In this document: positions 6,744 through 15,073 of the stretch, piece by piece
How positions within the stretch are numbered: the first letter of the stretch is position 1
How the letters are laid out: every line of letters begins with the position of its first letter
From: Bacillota bacterium
GTDB taxonomy: Bacteria > Bacillota_I > Bacilli_A > RFN20 > CAG-826
Direction: 5' to 3'
Length of the DNA stretch: 17,797 bases
NCBI GenBank assembly: GCA_023422095.1
Contig: JAEZSD010000094.1
Coordinates: 1 to 17,797 of the forward strand
Program-made: the position numbers and the translations under genes
The notes under the pieces: model-generated
Told to the model about the DNA's origin: nothing
What the model saw: only the letters and a program-made list of their open reading frames with translations
Databases searched by the model: none

Positions 6744-7359
6744 TATCATCTTTGCTTCTAACAACAATGCAAGAGCCTTCGTTTACTTGAAGGGTTCCAT
6801 TTGAATCGAACAATTCATTAGAAATTCAAAGTGTATCACTATCAAACAATTGGTAATTATTAAGATTAAACTTAAATCCATTTAAAGATATAGTGGAACT
6901 CCCATTCGAGAAAAAGGAATAGAATTTGTATTCATCCTTTTTAAAAACCATTTTGCATGGTGCATCATATCTAGAAATAATCGAATAATCGTCTTCGATA
7001 ACAATTCCTTTATCCATTTTTAATAGGTTAATATTAGCCAAGAAATGTTCAATTCGAAAACCCTGAATTCCACCGAGAATAATAATCCTTCTCATTCCTA
7101 GGTTGAATTTTTGATAAGCGTAGTAAGTATCAGTAACATCCTTAATTGGATCCAATTGAATTTTATTTAGTGTATTGTCAAAAACTAATTGCGTTTCATC
7201 TTCGTTCAAAGAATCGAAATCGCCAACTGCATAATCTAATTTTACATTTGATTTAAGTGCCAAAAAAGCCCCCTTATCAACACCAACAATCAATCGATTC
7301 TCTTCGAATTTGTAATTCATTAAATCGATCGAGTTTCCGACAATAATATATAAAATCAT
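6730..7359 (-). pseudogene. thiN: Thiamine pyrophosphokinase interrupted by an in-frame UGA
   Basis: ThiN transfers pyrophosphate from ATP to thiamine to make TPP. The catalytic domain shows GVDKGA near 26, AVGDFDS at about 45-51, KDVTDT near 73 and GGIQGFRIEHFLANI near 96 (Glu where the family usually has Asp in RxDH). The frame stops after 177 aa at TGA (6826-6828), inside the thiamine-binding domain. Translation past it continues without shift as ISNELFDSNGTLQVNEGSC... to a second TGA at 6730-6732. The family consensus there is 'lGISNE', so the UGA replaces a Gly codon (GGA to TGA is one base). The restored product is 209 aa, the normal size. The start overlaps the ung stop (ATGA). It may be a recent nonsense mutation, a read-through site or a sequence error; the conserved tail argues against old decay. 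Confidence 0.85.
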
Positions 7360-8042
7360 TTCAAATCACCCTTTTTTACCCAATTTATTGGCATTACTTT
7401 ATTTTTTCTTAAATAATCATTGGCAAGAAGAAAATGGTTGTTGCCAAACCAGCCACCTTGATTAGCGGATAAAGGGGAGGGATGAGCGCTTTCTAGAATC
7501 AAATGCTTGGGATTAGTAATATACTTTCTTAATTTTTTTGCGGGGCCTCCCCATAATAAAAAGACAATTGGTTGAGGTTGGTCATCGATATATTCCAATA
7601 CATCGTGGAAAAATTTTTGATATTCCGGGATATTGTGGCTCATAGCTTGATGCTCTCGAACGGATAAAATAGCGTTTAAAAGTAAAATACCTTGTTTGGC
7701 AAGATAGGTTAGGTCTCCGTTACTTTTATCACATTCAGTTTTATATTCGTTTTCGATCTCTTTATAGATATTCAATAGCGATGGAGGAACCTTAATGCCC
7801 ACCGGGACACTGAAAGATAACCCCATTGCCTGGCCTGGCTCATGATATGGATCTTGACCGATGATAACAACTTTAATTTGTTCAAGAGGGGTAAGATAAA
7901 AGGCATTGAATAAAAGATGCCGAGGAGGAAAGCAGGTATGATTCTGATATTCAGCATCAAGATAAGCATTTAAGCTTTTGGTATATTCTTTTTCTTTGAT
8001 TAAATGGAAAAATTCACTCCACTTTTTTGACAATTCTGACAT
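7356..8042 (-). CDS. ung: Uracil-DNA glycosylase, family 1
   Basis: Removes uracil from DNA to start base-excision repair in the cytoplasm. The 228-aa protein has all family-1 motifs: GQDPYH at 62-67 with catalytic Asp64, LLNAILSVREHQAMSH at 121-136 with uracil-reading Asn123, and HPSPLSA at 187-193 with catalytic His187. These residue numbers coincide with those of the E. coli enzyme. It ends in TGA overlapping the thiN start. A TATCAT box ends only 6 nt before the ATG and no Shine-Dalgarno is present, so the message may be leaderless. It diverges from the first glycosyltransferase gene across 56 bp. Confidence 0.96.
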   Translation of the reverse strand: MSELSKKWSEFFHLIKEKEYTKSLNAYLDAEYQNHTCFPPRHLLFNAFYLTPLEQIKVVIIGQDPYHEPGQAMGLSFSVPVGIKVPPSLLNIYKEIENEYKTECDKSNGDLTYLAKQGILLLNAILSVREHQAMSHNIPEYQKFFHDVLEYIDDQPQPIVFLLWGGPAKKLRKYITNPKHLILESAHPSPLSANQGGWFGNNHFLLANDYLRKNKVMPINWVKKGDLK

Positions 8043-8048
8043 ATTAAA

Positions 8049-8054
8049 ATGATA
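8049..8054 (-). promoter_or_regulatory. -10 box of ung promoter
   Basis: TATCAT (5 of 6 consensus) on the minus strand ends 6 nt before the ung ATG (8040-8042), which would put the RNA start at or next to the A of ATG. No good -35 is visible at the right distance; TTGTCA lies 13 nt upstream, too close. Confidence 0.4.
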
Positions 8055-8083
8055 ACATTATTAAAACTGACAAAAAAGAAGCA

Positions 8084-8089
8084 TAATAT
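8084..8089 (+). promoter_or_regulatory. -10 box of the first glycosyltransferase promoter
   Basis: TAATAT, with TTAAAA 17 nt upstream, ends 9 nt before the ATG at 8099. No purine-rich ribosome site lies between, so the transcript would have at most a few leader bases. Confidence 0.4.
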
Positions 8090-8098
8090 TAAATAGTT

Positions 8099-9193
8099 AT
8101 GAAGATACTCTTTGTTTTTAATCATCCGGCACCTTATAAGGTCAATCTTTTCAATGAGCTCGCTAATTTGTTCGATCTTCATGTCATTTTCGAAAGAAAA
8201 AAAGCCAAGGATAGACCTGAATCGTTTTATGCCAATAATGTTTATAATTTTAACGTTCGTTTTTTAAAAAGAGGCTCTTTTGGAAATGAAAACTCAAACA
8301 CCGGAGAACTAAGGAGATATATTGCTAAAAACTATCTGCGATATGATCTCATTATTATGAATGGCTACAGCACTTTCAGCGAGATGAGAGCTATTCATTA
8401 TATGAAAAGTCACAGAATTCCTTTTGTCCTCTATATCAACGGAGGAGTGGTCAAAAAAGAAAATTTTCTTAAATCAAAAATTAAGAGATACTTCATAAGT
8501 TCAGCTTTCAAGTATCTTTCCCCCTGCGAGGAAGCCGATGAATACTTAAAGCACTACGGAGTGAAAGAGAACGATATCTATCATTACCCCTATAGCACCT
8601 TTTTTGAGAAAGATGTTCTCCAGTCACCTTTGTCCAAAGAAGCTAAAAAGAAGATTCAACAAAAATATAGTCTTCCTCCATCACCTTTGTTTGTAAGCGC
8701 GGGTCAATTCATCGAAAGAAAAAACAATCTTTTTCTAATATCTCTATTTAAAGATAGAAAAGAAAATCTTCTTTTGATTGGAGAAGGACCATTGGAAGAC
8801 AAATATCATAGATATATCGAGGAGAACAAACTAACCAATGTTCATATGATGAAATTTCTACCTCATGATGAGCTTTTTAAAGTATTGCAAGGATGTGACT
8901 GCTTTGTCACTTTATCAAAAGAAGATATATACGGTCACACCACCAATGAAGCTCTCGCTAATGGTTTGCCGGTAATATCCTCTAATCGTGTCGTCAGTTC
9001 ACGTCATTTAATTAAAGATGGATATAATGGATACATTGTTTCTCTTGATGGCAAAGAAGAAATTATAAAGGCATTTAGTCTAATAAATGCTAAGATGAGT
9101 GCGAACGCTATTAAAACAGCGAAAGAAAACCTTATAGAGAAAACAGCAAAATCTCATTTGGACATATTCACCGAGGTTCTAAAATGCAAATAA
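8099..9193 (+). CDS. GT-B glycosyltransferase, family 4-like
   Basis: Probable cytoplasmic retaining glycosyltransferase that adds a sugar from a nucleotide-sugar donor during surface glycan assembly. The 364 aa form a GT-B plan: N-terminal acceptor domain (MKILFVFNHPAPYK...), a linker near 165-195, then the donor domain with FVSAGQFIERKN at 198-209, LLIGEGPLEDKY near 225-236 and the nucleotide-sugar motif SKEDIYGHTTNEALANGLP at 273-291. The spaced acidic pair Asp276/Glu284 is the family's (D/E)-x7-E signature. Its 3' end overlaps the next gene by 10 bp. Donor and acceptor cannot be told from sequence. Confidence 0.88.
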   Translation: MKILFVFNHPAPYKVNLFNELANLFDLHVIFERKKAKDRPESFYANNVYNFNVRFLKRGSFGNENSNTGELRRYIAKNYLRYDLIIMNGYSTFSEMRAIHYMKSHRIPFVLYINGGVVKKENFLKSKIKRYFISSAFKYLSPCEEADEYLKHYGVKENDIYHYPYSTFFEKDVLQSPLSKEAKKKIQQKYSLPPSPLFVSAGQFIERKNNLFLISLFKDRKENLLLIGEGPLEDKYHRYIEENKLTNVHMMKFLPHDELFKVLQGCDCFVTLSKEDIYGHTTNEALANGLPVISSNRVVSSRHLIKDGYNGYIVSLDGKEEIIKAFSLINAKMSANAIKTAKENLIEKTAKSHLDIFTEVLKCK

Positions 9194-10344
9194 TATATTT
9201 CACTACTTCCCTACATGAAAATGATTATCCAGACTTTCAAAAGGCTTGGAAGGTTTCACTGAATCCATCCAATCAAAACTTTCATAATAAATTAATTAGA
9301 GCCTTAAGCAAAATCGCTTCTATTGAAGTCTTTTCTTTAAGACCTTTTTCTAAAACTCGCTGTCGCATTGATAGGCTAAAAGCTGAAGAGAAAAAAAGTG
9401 GATCAATTTGCTATCACTATTTGAAAGTCCCGATTAATCCATTTCTTCGAAGTTTTTCCTTTTTAGCGCAAAGCAAAAAATTGATAAAGAACTCAACAGA
9501 TCTAAATCTTGATGATGCAATTATTTTGACTGACACCATTAATCCTCGAACAATGAAAGTAGCAAACGCAATCGGCAAAAAATATTCAATACCGGTAATT
9601 GGAATATGTACCGACTCTCCCTCAAATATTACGGGGACACGACGTTCATATACTGTTAACCTTTTAAACCAATCAAAAAATCTAGATGGTTATATTGCCC
9701 TTACAAAGTCCCTTGAAGAACTTTTTAATCCCCATAATAAACCAAGCTTCATATTTGAAGGATTAGTTGAAGATTTGCCAGTATCAAATCAGTTCCCCAA
9801 ACGATCATATTTCTTTTTCGGCGGAGCTCTCCTTCCCCGTTATGGCATTAACGAGCTCATTAATGCTTTTAAGAAGCTTCCTAACCCTGATGTTGAACTT
9901 ATTATTTGTGGCCATCATTTTAATCTCAAAGATATTCACGAAAGAATTAAAGACGATAGACGAATTAGTTTCCTTGGCGTGATGCCTGTAGAAGATGTTC
10001 TCCATTTTGAATCCGGCGCTATCGCCAATGTCAATCCTCGACCATTCTCGGAAGATTTAGATCGCTTCTCGATTCCAAGCAAAACATTAGAATATTTATA
10101 CAGCGGCCGACCAACTATTTCAGTCCGCAACTCAATACTCCAACAACATTTTTCCGATGAAGCCATTTGGTCCAAAACATCCAATGAAAAAGACCTCTTA
10201 AGTTGCATGGAAAAAGTTTTGTCGATGAGTGAAGAGGAAAGAATTAATCTTGGAAAAAAAGCTCAAAAGAAAGTAATTGAGTTATATTCAATAACAAACA
10301 TAAGTGAAAAAATAAAGGCGTTTTTAGCGGGATTTTCTAATTAA
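9184..10344 (+). CDS. GT-B glycosyltransferase
   Basis: Second glycosyltransferase of the locus, 386 aa. The N-terminal domain is divergent. The C-terminal donor domain has FFFGGALLPRYGINELINAF at about 210-229, ELIICGHH near 238 and NPRPFSEDLDRFSIPSK at 284-300 followed by TLEYLYSGRPTIS, which is typical of GT1/GT4-like enzymes. It starts inside the previous gene with GAGG 7 nt upstream, so the two are coupled. Its last 21 bp overlap tail-to-tail with the convergent glycosyltransferase and no terminator is visible. The specific sugar is unknown. Confidence 0.85.
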   Translation: MQIIYFTTSLHENDYPDFQKAWKVSLNPSNQNFHNKLIRALSKIASIEVFSLRPFSKTRCRIDRLKAEEKKSGSICYHYLKVPINPFLRSFSFLAQSKKLIKNSTDLNLDDAIILTDTINPRTMKVANAIGKKYSIPVIGICTDSPSNITGTRRSYTVNLLNQSKNLDGYIALTKSLEELFNPHNKPSFIFEGLVEDLPVSNQFPKRSYFFFGGALLPRYGINELINAFKKLPNPDVELIICGHHFNLKDIHERIKDDRRISFLGVMPVEDVLHFESGAIANVNPRPFSEDLDRFSIPSKTLEYLYSGRPTISVRNSILQQHFSDEAIWSKTSNEKDLLSCMEKVLSMSEEERINLGKKAQKKVIELYSITNISEKIKAFLAGFSN

Positions 10345-11517
10345 TTCGGCTTCAATGTCGCGAGAGACACTTTCCAAAGAGAAGTGATTTACATAATAGG
10401 CGAGGTTATTATTACCAAGCCTTTTTCTTTCCTTTTCTGAAAGGGCTTTAAATGATTTGATGGCGGAAGCAAGAGATTTAGAATCTTGTTTATAAGCGAA
10501 GATTCCACCTTCAGCATTGCTTAATTCTACTTTTCCATCGCCTTCTAAAACTGCGATGATTGGTTTAGCAAAGGCCATTGCCATGACGAGCTTATTAGGA
10601 ATCGTTTTACCAACGTATCCTTCATCTTTTAAAGAGACAAAAATGGCGTCAGCGCCTTTAATAAAGGAGCTTGCCCTATTCGCTGGCATCGGTCCATGGT
10701 AAATCAGTACGTCTTCAAGATGATATTCAGCAATTTTCTTTTTCAAATAGTCAGTCATTGGACCCATGCCAATGACATGAAAACAAACCTTTTCATCTCT
10801 TAACTCTTTCATGGTTTCTGGGATAAGAGGAATCAATTGGATTGTTCCAAGGTTTCCGCAATAAAGGATATTCAAATAATCTTTATCAAAAGAAAATTCT
10901 TTAGACTCATTAATCTCGATTAAACTTGGTTGAGGAATATATTTATATTCAACATCAGGAAGATTAAGAACTTCTTTGAAATAGTTCTCAAAAGATGGAG
11001 AGCCCAAAAGGACTTCATCAACATGAGAATATAAAGACTTGGACCAATGGTAGAGAATTCGATAGACAAGAGAATTCTTCTTTACTGCCCGAGTGACAAG
11101 AACAGATTCAGGCCACAGATCAACGCAATGGACAACATGAGGAACATGGTGTTTCTTTTTATATAAGTTGCCGGCGGCAAGAATGGTAACCGGAGATAAC
11201 GACATCGAATAGACAATGTCGTATTGTTTTTTGCATTTTCTTATCCATCGTTTGGAATTGTTCCAGAATGAAAGATAGTTAAAAATAATAGATAGGCGTG
11301 ATTTTTTTCGAGCTATCAAAGACACGCGATGAACATTAACACCATCAATAACCTCTTCTCGGATATGTCGATATGATGGGATGATTTCCCCGTAATTATA
11401 GTTTGGTAAGCCAGTCAATACATCTACTTCATGGCCAAAAGACACCAATCGAGCTGCTATTTTCGAAATAACGAAGTTCTCCGGGTAGTAATACTGACAG
11501 ATTATTAAAATTTTCAT
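10324..11517 (-). CDS. WbuB/WcaI-like family 4 glycosyltransferase
   Basis: A 397-aa GT4 enzyme. N-terminal MKILIICQYYYPENFVISKI and GHEVDVLTGLPNYNYG are the standard opening of WbuB/WcaI-type enzymes, which often act on lipid-linked sugars at the inner membrane face. VDLWPES at 132-138 is another group mark. The donor domain has NILYCGNLGTIQ near 216-227, VIGMGPM at 248-254 and GKTIPNKLVMAMAFAKPII at 303-321. It has its own promoter: a perfect TATAAT ends 6 nt before the ATG. Its 3' end overlaps the convergent glycosyltransferase by 21 bp. The donor sugar is unknown. Confidence 0.9.
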   Translation of the reverse strand: MKILIICQYYYPENFVISKIAARLVSFGHEVDVLTGLPNYNYGEIIPSYRHIREEVIDGVNVHRVSLIARKKSRLSIIFNYLSFWNNSKRWIRKCKKQYDIVYSMSLSPVTILAAGNLYKKKHHVPHVVHCVDLWPESVLVTRAVKKNSLVYRILYHWSKSLYSHVDEVLLGSPSFENYFKEVLNLPDVEYKYIPQPSLIEINESKEFSFDKDYLNILYCGNLGTIQLIPLIPETMKELRDEKVCFHVIGMGPMTDYLKKKIAEYHLEDVLIYHGPMPANRASSFIKGADAIFVSLKDEGYVGKTIPNKLVMAMAFAKPIIAVLEGDGKVELSNAEGGIFAYKQDSKSLASAIKSFKALSEKERKRLGNNNLAYYVNHFSLESVSRDIEAELIRKSR

Positions 11518-11523
11518 GACCTT

Positions 11524-11552
11524 ATTATAAACAAAAACTGCTTTTATTTACA
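11524..11552 (-). promoter_or_regulatory. Promoter of the WbuB-like gene
   Basis: A perfect TATAAT (11524-11529) has TGTAAA 17 nt upstream (11547-11552). Only AAGGTC separates the box from the ATG, so RNA should start at about the A of ATG. The AAGG would be too close to the start codon for normal Shine-Dalgarno use. Confidence 0.65.
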
Positions 11553-11605
11553 TACCACTATTTATTAAGTTTTTTTGTGTTATTTTATTTCATTGGTCAA
11601 GTTTG

Positions 11606-11611
11606 TATAAT
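11606..11611 (+). promoter_or_regulatory. -10 box of the flippase promoter
   Basis: A perfect TATAAT is followed by GGTCTCA and then the ATG at 11619. The RNA start should fall within a base or two of the ATG. The -35 is weak (TTTTAT at about 17 nt). It lies back-to-back with the WbuB-like promoter in a 101-bp gap. Confidence 0.6.
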
Positions 11612-11618
11612 GGTCTCA

Positions 11619-13139
11619 ATGAAAAACAATATCCGCATTAATGTCATAGTTAATATTATTAGGACTATTGTCCTTACTTTCTTATCATTTATTACCTTTC
11701 CTTGGGTGTGCCGATATCTCGGTGATTCTAGTCTAGGACTTTATACTTGGGTGAATACATTTATCGCTTACTTTTTAATTCTCGCCAAAATTGGCATACC
11801 AAACTTAGCGGTAAGAGAATGTGTAAAAGTGAGAGACGATAAAGAAAAATTGTCGAATAAAGTCCAAACATTTTTCATACTTCAATTGATTAGTACGGTC
11901 TTGTCTTTTGGATTTATGACTTCTTTAGTATTTTCAATTCCAGCTTTGAGAGATTCTCAAGCCCTAGTCTTTATTTTGGCAATTAATTTCTTAGCGGGAG
12001 CCTTTTCTTTTGAATGGATTTTTATCGCTCTTGAAAAACAATTTTACATGTCGGTCCGAAGCATTGTGGCTTTGACTATCGCTGCGGTTTTAATCATCGC
12101 TTTTATTCGAACGCCAGATGATTATCTAATCTATGGTCTATTGACTATCTCAGTGACCGTTATCACCACAGTCGCTAACGTGTACTATGTCCGCAGATTC
12201 GTCTCCTTTAAAAAGACAATGCCGTATAATTTTAAAGAATATGCGAAACCGCTGATGATTCTTTGCTTTTTAACTCTGTTATTATCTTTTTACAATCAAA
12301 CCGATACCTTTATTCTCGGTTTCCTTGATCCCACTAAGAAAGAAGTCGCAAGTTACTCAGTAGGCATGAAGGGAATTGATGTGATTATCGGTATCATAAC
12401 CGCCCTTTCAACTGTCTTTATTCCTCGCAGCGCCTTCTATTATCAAAAAGAAGATAAACGATTTTTTAATAACTTAAACAAATATTCTTTAAATATCGCC
12501 ATGTTTGTCATTTTCCCTGCGATTGCTACGATGAGCATTTTTGCTTATCCAATATGCAGTCTCATTTCAGGAACCTTTGATTATGGAAACGCTCTTAATG
12601 GTTATCTCAACGCCCCAATTGTTCTCATGACGCTCTCTTCTGTTATGCTAACTTACTCATTCGCCAATATTATTTATGGGCAAATCCTTTTACCAATGAA
12701 AAAAGAAAAATATTATCTCATCGCTATGGGCGTGGGGACTATTGTCAATGGTGTCTTATCCGTTGTTCTTGGAAAATTTGTTTTTCCTGATAACCCTTCT
12801 ATTGGTGTGGCTATTGGAACCTCCCTCACTGATTTAGCAATTATCGTTTTCCTTATTGCTATCTCTTGGAAATGGGTCAAAAAAGCCATCTTTAACCGTA
12901 ACTCAGTCAAGCTTTTAATCGCCACAGCTGTCGTGATTGGGGCTAGTATCGGTTTAAAATATTTAGTCGAATACCTCTGCGTCCAAAATGGCGTTTCCAT
13001 TCAAAACATGTTTATTATAGAACTTGGTGGAATCGTTCTTGTCGATGCTGTAATTTACATCGTTTTGCTAAGATTGATGAAAGAAGACTTAGTCTATTCT
13101 TTTGTTAGAAATCGCAAAGGAGCCCTCCTCGAGGAATAA
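11619..13139 (+). CDS. Wzx-type polysaccharide flippase
   Basis: MOP-superfamily exporter that moves lipid-linked oligosaccharides across the cytoplasmic membrane. The 506-aa protein is hydrophobic throughout, with roughly 12-14 helices. The N-terminus has the RfbX/Wzx pattern: NIIRTIVLTFLSFITFPWVC then RYLGDSSLGLYTWVNTF. A cytoplasmic charged loop (FKKTMPYNFKEYAK) precedes the helix near the middle, as is usual. The start at 11619 is chosen because the perfect TATAAT sits just upstream; in-frame upstream starts (GTG at 11577, ATG at 11610) precede or overlap that box. The gene is followed after 1 bp by the ATP-grasp gene. Confidence 0.9.
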   Translation: MKNNIRINVIVNIIRTIVLTFLSFITFPWVCRYLGDSSLGLYTWVNTFIAYFLILAKIGIPNLAVRECVKVRDDKEKLSNKVQTFFILQLISTVLSFGFMTSLVFSIPALRDSQALVFILAINFLAGAFSFEWIFIALEKQFYMSVRSIVALTIAAVLIIAFIRTPDDYLIYGLLTISVTVITTVANVYYVRRFVSFKKTMPYNFKEYAKPLMILCFLTLLLSFYNQTDTFILGFLDPTKKEVASYSVGMKGIDVIIGIITALSTVFIPRSAFYYQKEDKRFFNNLNKYSLNIAMFVIFPAIATMSIFAYPICSLISGTFDYGNALNGYLNAPIVLMTLSSVMLTYSFANIIYGQILLPMKKEKYYLIAMGVGTIVNGVLSVVLGKFVFPDNPSIGVAIGTSLTDLAIIVFLIAISWKWVKKAIFNRNSVKLLIATAVVIGASIGLKYLVEYLCVQNGVSIQNMFIIELGGIVLVDAVIYIVLLRLMKEDLVYSFVRNRKGALLEE

Positions 13140-13140
13140 T

Positions 13141-14058
13141 ATGGCCAACCCAAATCTTCACGAGAACAAATTAAAAAGAGCTCTTGTCTCCCCTTTTCGA
13201 AATCTCATAAAAAAGATCAGCAAAAGATGGTATGTAGCTTCTCAATACAAGTACATTACACATCATAAGCTCAACTTAAAAAATCCAACTCGTTATACCG
13301 AAAAACTTCAATACCTACGCTTATTCGTTTACCCTAAAGATCCCCTAGTCGTTCAATGTGCTGGGAGGGTAGGCGTTAGAGAATACATCAAGAAGCGAGG
13401 GTTTTGCGACAAGTTAATTCCTACATACGGAGTATATGACCGCTTCTCTGACATTGACTTTGATTCATTGCCCAATCAATTTGTGATGAAATGCTCACAC
13501 GGATGTGCTTTCAATTACATTTGTAGAGATAAAAGCAAAATCGACATCCCTGCTTTAGACAAAATGTTTTCTACTTGGTTGGCAACCGATTACGGCAAGA
13601 AAACAGTCGAGATGCATTATTCTCCCATCAAACCGCAGATCATTATCGAACAATATCTAATTGAAGAGGGACAGCCTCTCCCCATCGAATACAAAATTCA
13701 TGTCTTTAATGGCAAGGCTAAATATATGTATGTTGTCACCGGCAGGGGCGAAAGTATTCGCTATAATAATTATTATATCGATTGGACACCCTTTGATGGC
13801 GCTCAATTCAACGGATGGAAAAAAACAAGCTATCCTTTATATCGGCCAAATAAATGGAATGATATGGTTTTTATGGCGGAGACTTTGTCTCAGCCTTTCC
13901 CCTTTGTCCGTGTTGATTTATACAACATCCAAGGCAAAATATATTTTTCAGAGATGACTTTTACTCCCGCCAAAGGGACTCTCATCTTTGATGATGATAA
14001 AGCTGATTTTGAAATTGGCGAATGGCTTGATATATCAAAATTTGTTAATGCCAAGTAG
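13141..14058 (+). CDS. TupA-like ATP-grasp ligase
   Basis: A 305-aa protein of the TupA-like ATP-grasp family, found in capsule and cell-wall polymer loci and thought to make an amide or similar bond using ATP (TupA is tied to teichuronopeptide synthesis). Visible family features: NPTRYTEKLQYLRLF at 48-62, FVMKCSHG at 114-121, IIIEQYL at 167-173, EYKIHVFNGKAKYMYV at 183-198 and VDLYNIQGKIYFSEMTFTP at 258-276 with likely metal-binding acidic residues. GAGGA 5 nt before the ATG fixes the start at 13141. It is coupled to the flippase gene. Its final 14 bp overlap the convergent lipoprotein gene. The transferred group is unknown. Confidence 0.87.
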   Translation: MANPNLHENKLKRALVSPFRNLIKKISKRWYVASQYKYITHHKLNLKNPTRYTEKLQYLRLFVYPKDPLVVQCAGRVGVREYIKKRGFCDKLIPTYGVYDRFSDIDFDSLPNQFVMKCSHGCAFNYICRDKSKIDIPALDKMFSTWLATDYGKKTVEMHYSPIKPQIIIEQYLIEEGQPLPIEYKIHVFNGKAKYMYVVTGRGESIRYNNYYIDWTPFDGAQFNGWKKTSYPLYRPNKWNDMVFMAETLSQPFPFVRVDLYNIQGKIYFSEMTFTPAKGTLIFDDDKADFEIGEWLDISKFVNAK

Positions 14059-15073
14059 AATTAGGAAACATTATTTCATATAGAAGGACGGAATGTTGAA
14101 TATCGCCTCCGATTAGTTCACGGGAGGCTAAATTTTCTTCTGACAAATCAAAAAACGGATTGCTTTCATTCGCTAAGTTGATTTCATCAATGCGAGAATT
14201 GATATCATCAAGATATGAGTCAGTATAGGTATATTCAATTGAGATACCCGCACAGCGATCAAGAGAGGGGACGCTATTGCCAATCTCAAAGCCAAATAAG
14301 TAATAATTACTCCGCGAAAAATCGTCGGATTTATTGCAAGGAATATCGTTTATCTCGTAATAGATGGGAACGCGTTCATAACCATTCTCATTTTTTAAAT
14401 AGAAATTAATGGTTAGGGCAATATCAGTGTTGTGAATAAGAGTTCCAGTAGAGTTTCCATGTAACCATTTAGCGATGTCGATGTTAACTTCTTGACCACC
14501 AACTTCCACGACGCGACGGTATTCAATTGAAGTCTTAAAACTCAATGCAAAATATGGTCTTGAAGAATTGAATTTGAATAGTTCTTTTGGAAAAGTTCTT
14601 CCAAAACCTTCAGAGTTAATTTGGACACGGGCTCTTTCATAAAAGCCATTGCAAAATAACTGTCCGTCAAACAATCTCGACATAAACCCATAGCGGAAAG
14701 AATTGTCGATATCATTTAGATTATTGTTCGGACCATAAGGAAGTTTTTCCTCTTCATTTTTTTCTTCGTTGAGATCTTCTTCATATACATAATTGTTATA
14801 ATTGCTTTCGACAATGCGGAAATTGTCTTCACCATACTTGGTAAAAACATGGTCAATAGTCTTGTCTAAGTAGATTGTATCAGCTTCAGGGTTGGTGATT
14901 TTATTATTGCTTTCCTTGTAGGAAATATCTTTATCCCAACGAGTATAATAATTATCGGAAAAATTGACAGAATTGAATGAGGCTCTATCATATAATTCAT
15001 CTAAAGAATAACCGCAAGCAGTTAATCCAAAGACCATCATTAAGAGGGCGCCTTTATAAAGAAATCGTTTCAT
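14045..15073 (-). CDS. Putative lipoprotein of the glycan locus
   Basis: A 342-aa secreted lipoprotein: MKRFLYKGALLMMVFGLTAC is a signal peptide with lipobox LTAC and lipid-attachment Cys20. The mature part is acidic, rich in Asn, Asp and aromatic residues, and looks beta-rich (for example YFALSFKTSIEYRRVVEVGG, then IALTINFYLKN). No known domain is recognised. The start at 15073 is chosen because AAGGAG lies 9 nt upstream and the lipobox is then at the normal distance. It overlaps the 3' end of the Wzy-like gene by 20 bp, so the pair is coupled. It could bind or anchor the polymer outside the membrane; that is inference from position only. Confidence 0.8.
   Translation of the reverse strand: MKRFLYKGALLMMVFGLTACGYSLDELYDRASFNSVNFSDNYYTRWDKDISYKESNNKITNPEADTIYLDKTIDHVFTKYGEDNFRIVESNYNNYVYEEDLNEEKNEEEKLPYGPNNNLNDIDNSFRYGFMSRLFDGQLFCNGFYERARVQINSEGFGRTFPKELFKFNSSRPYFALSFKTSIEYRRVVEVGGQEVNIDIAKWLHGNSTGTLIHNTDIALTINFYLKNENGYERVPIYYEINDIPCNKSDDFSRSNYYLFGFEIGNSVPSLDRCAGISIEYTYTDSYLDDINSRIDEINLANESNPFFDLSEENLASRELIGGDIQHSVLLYEIMFPNSTWH

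Noticed and set aside
6826..6828. Selenocysteine insertion at the thiN UGA
   Set aside because: The family has Gly, not Cys, at this position and I see no strong SECIS-like hairpin just downstream.
6730..7359. UGA read as tryptophan (Mycoplasma code) to explain thiN
   Set aside because: Trp codons seen here are TGG, ung and tsaE end at TGA in normal ATGA overlaps, and the expected residue at this site is Gly, not Trp.
11577..11618. Upstream starts for the flippase (GTG 11577, ATG 11610)
   Set aside because: They lie before or within the perfect TATAAT at 11606-11611 and have no ribosome site; the family-like N-terminus begins at 11619.
13102..13140. Longer ATP-grasp frame overlapping the flippase
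   Set aside because: GAGGA sits 5 nt before the ATG at 13141, and the extension has no ribosome site.
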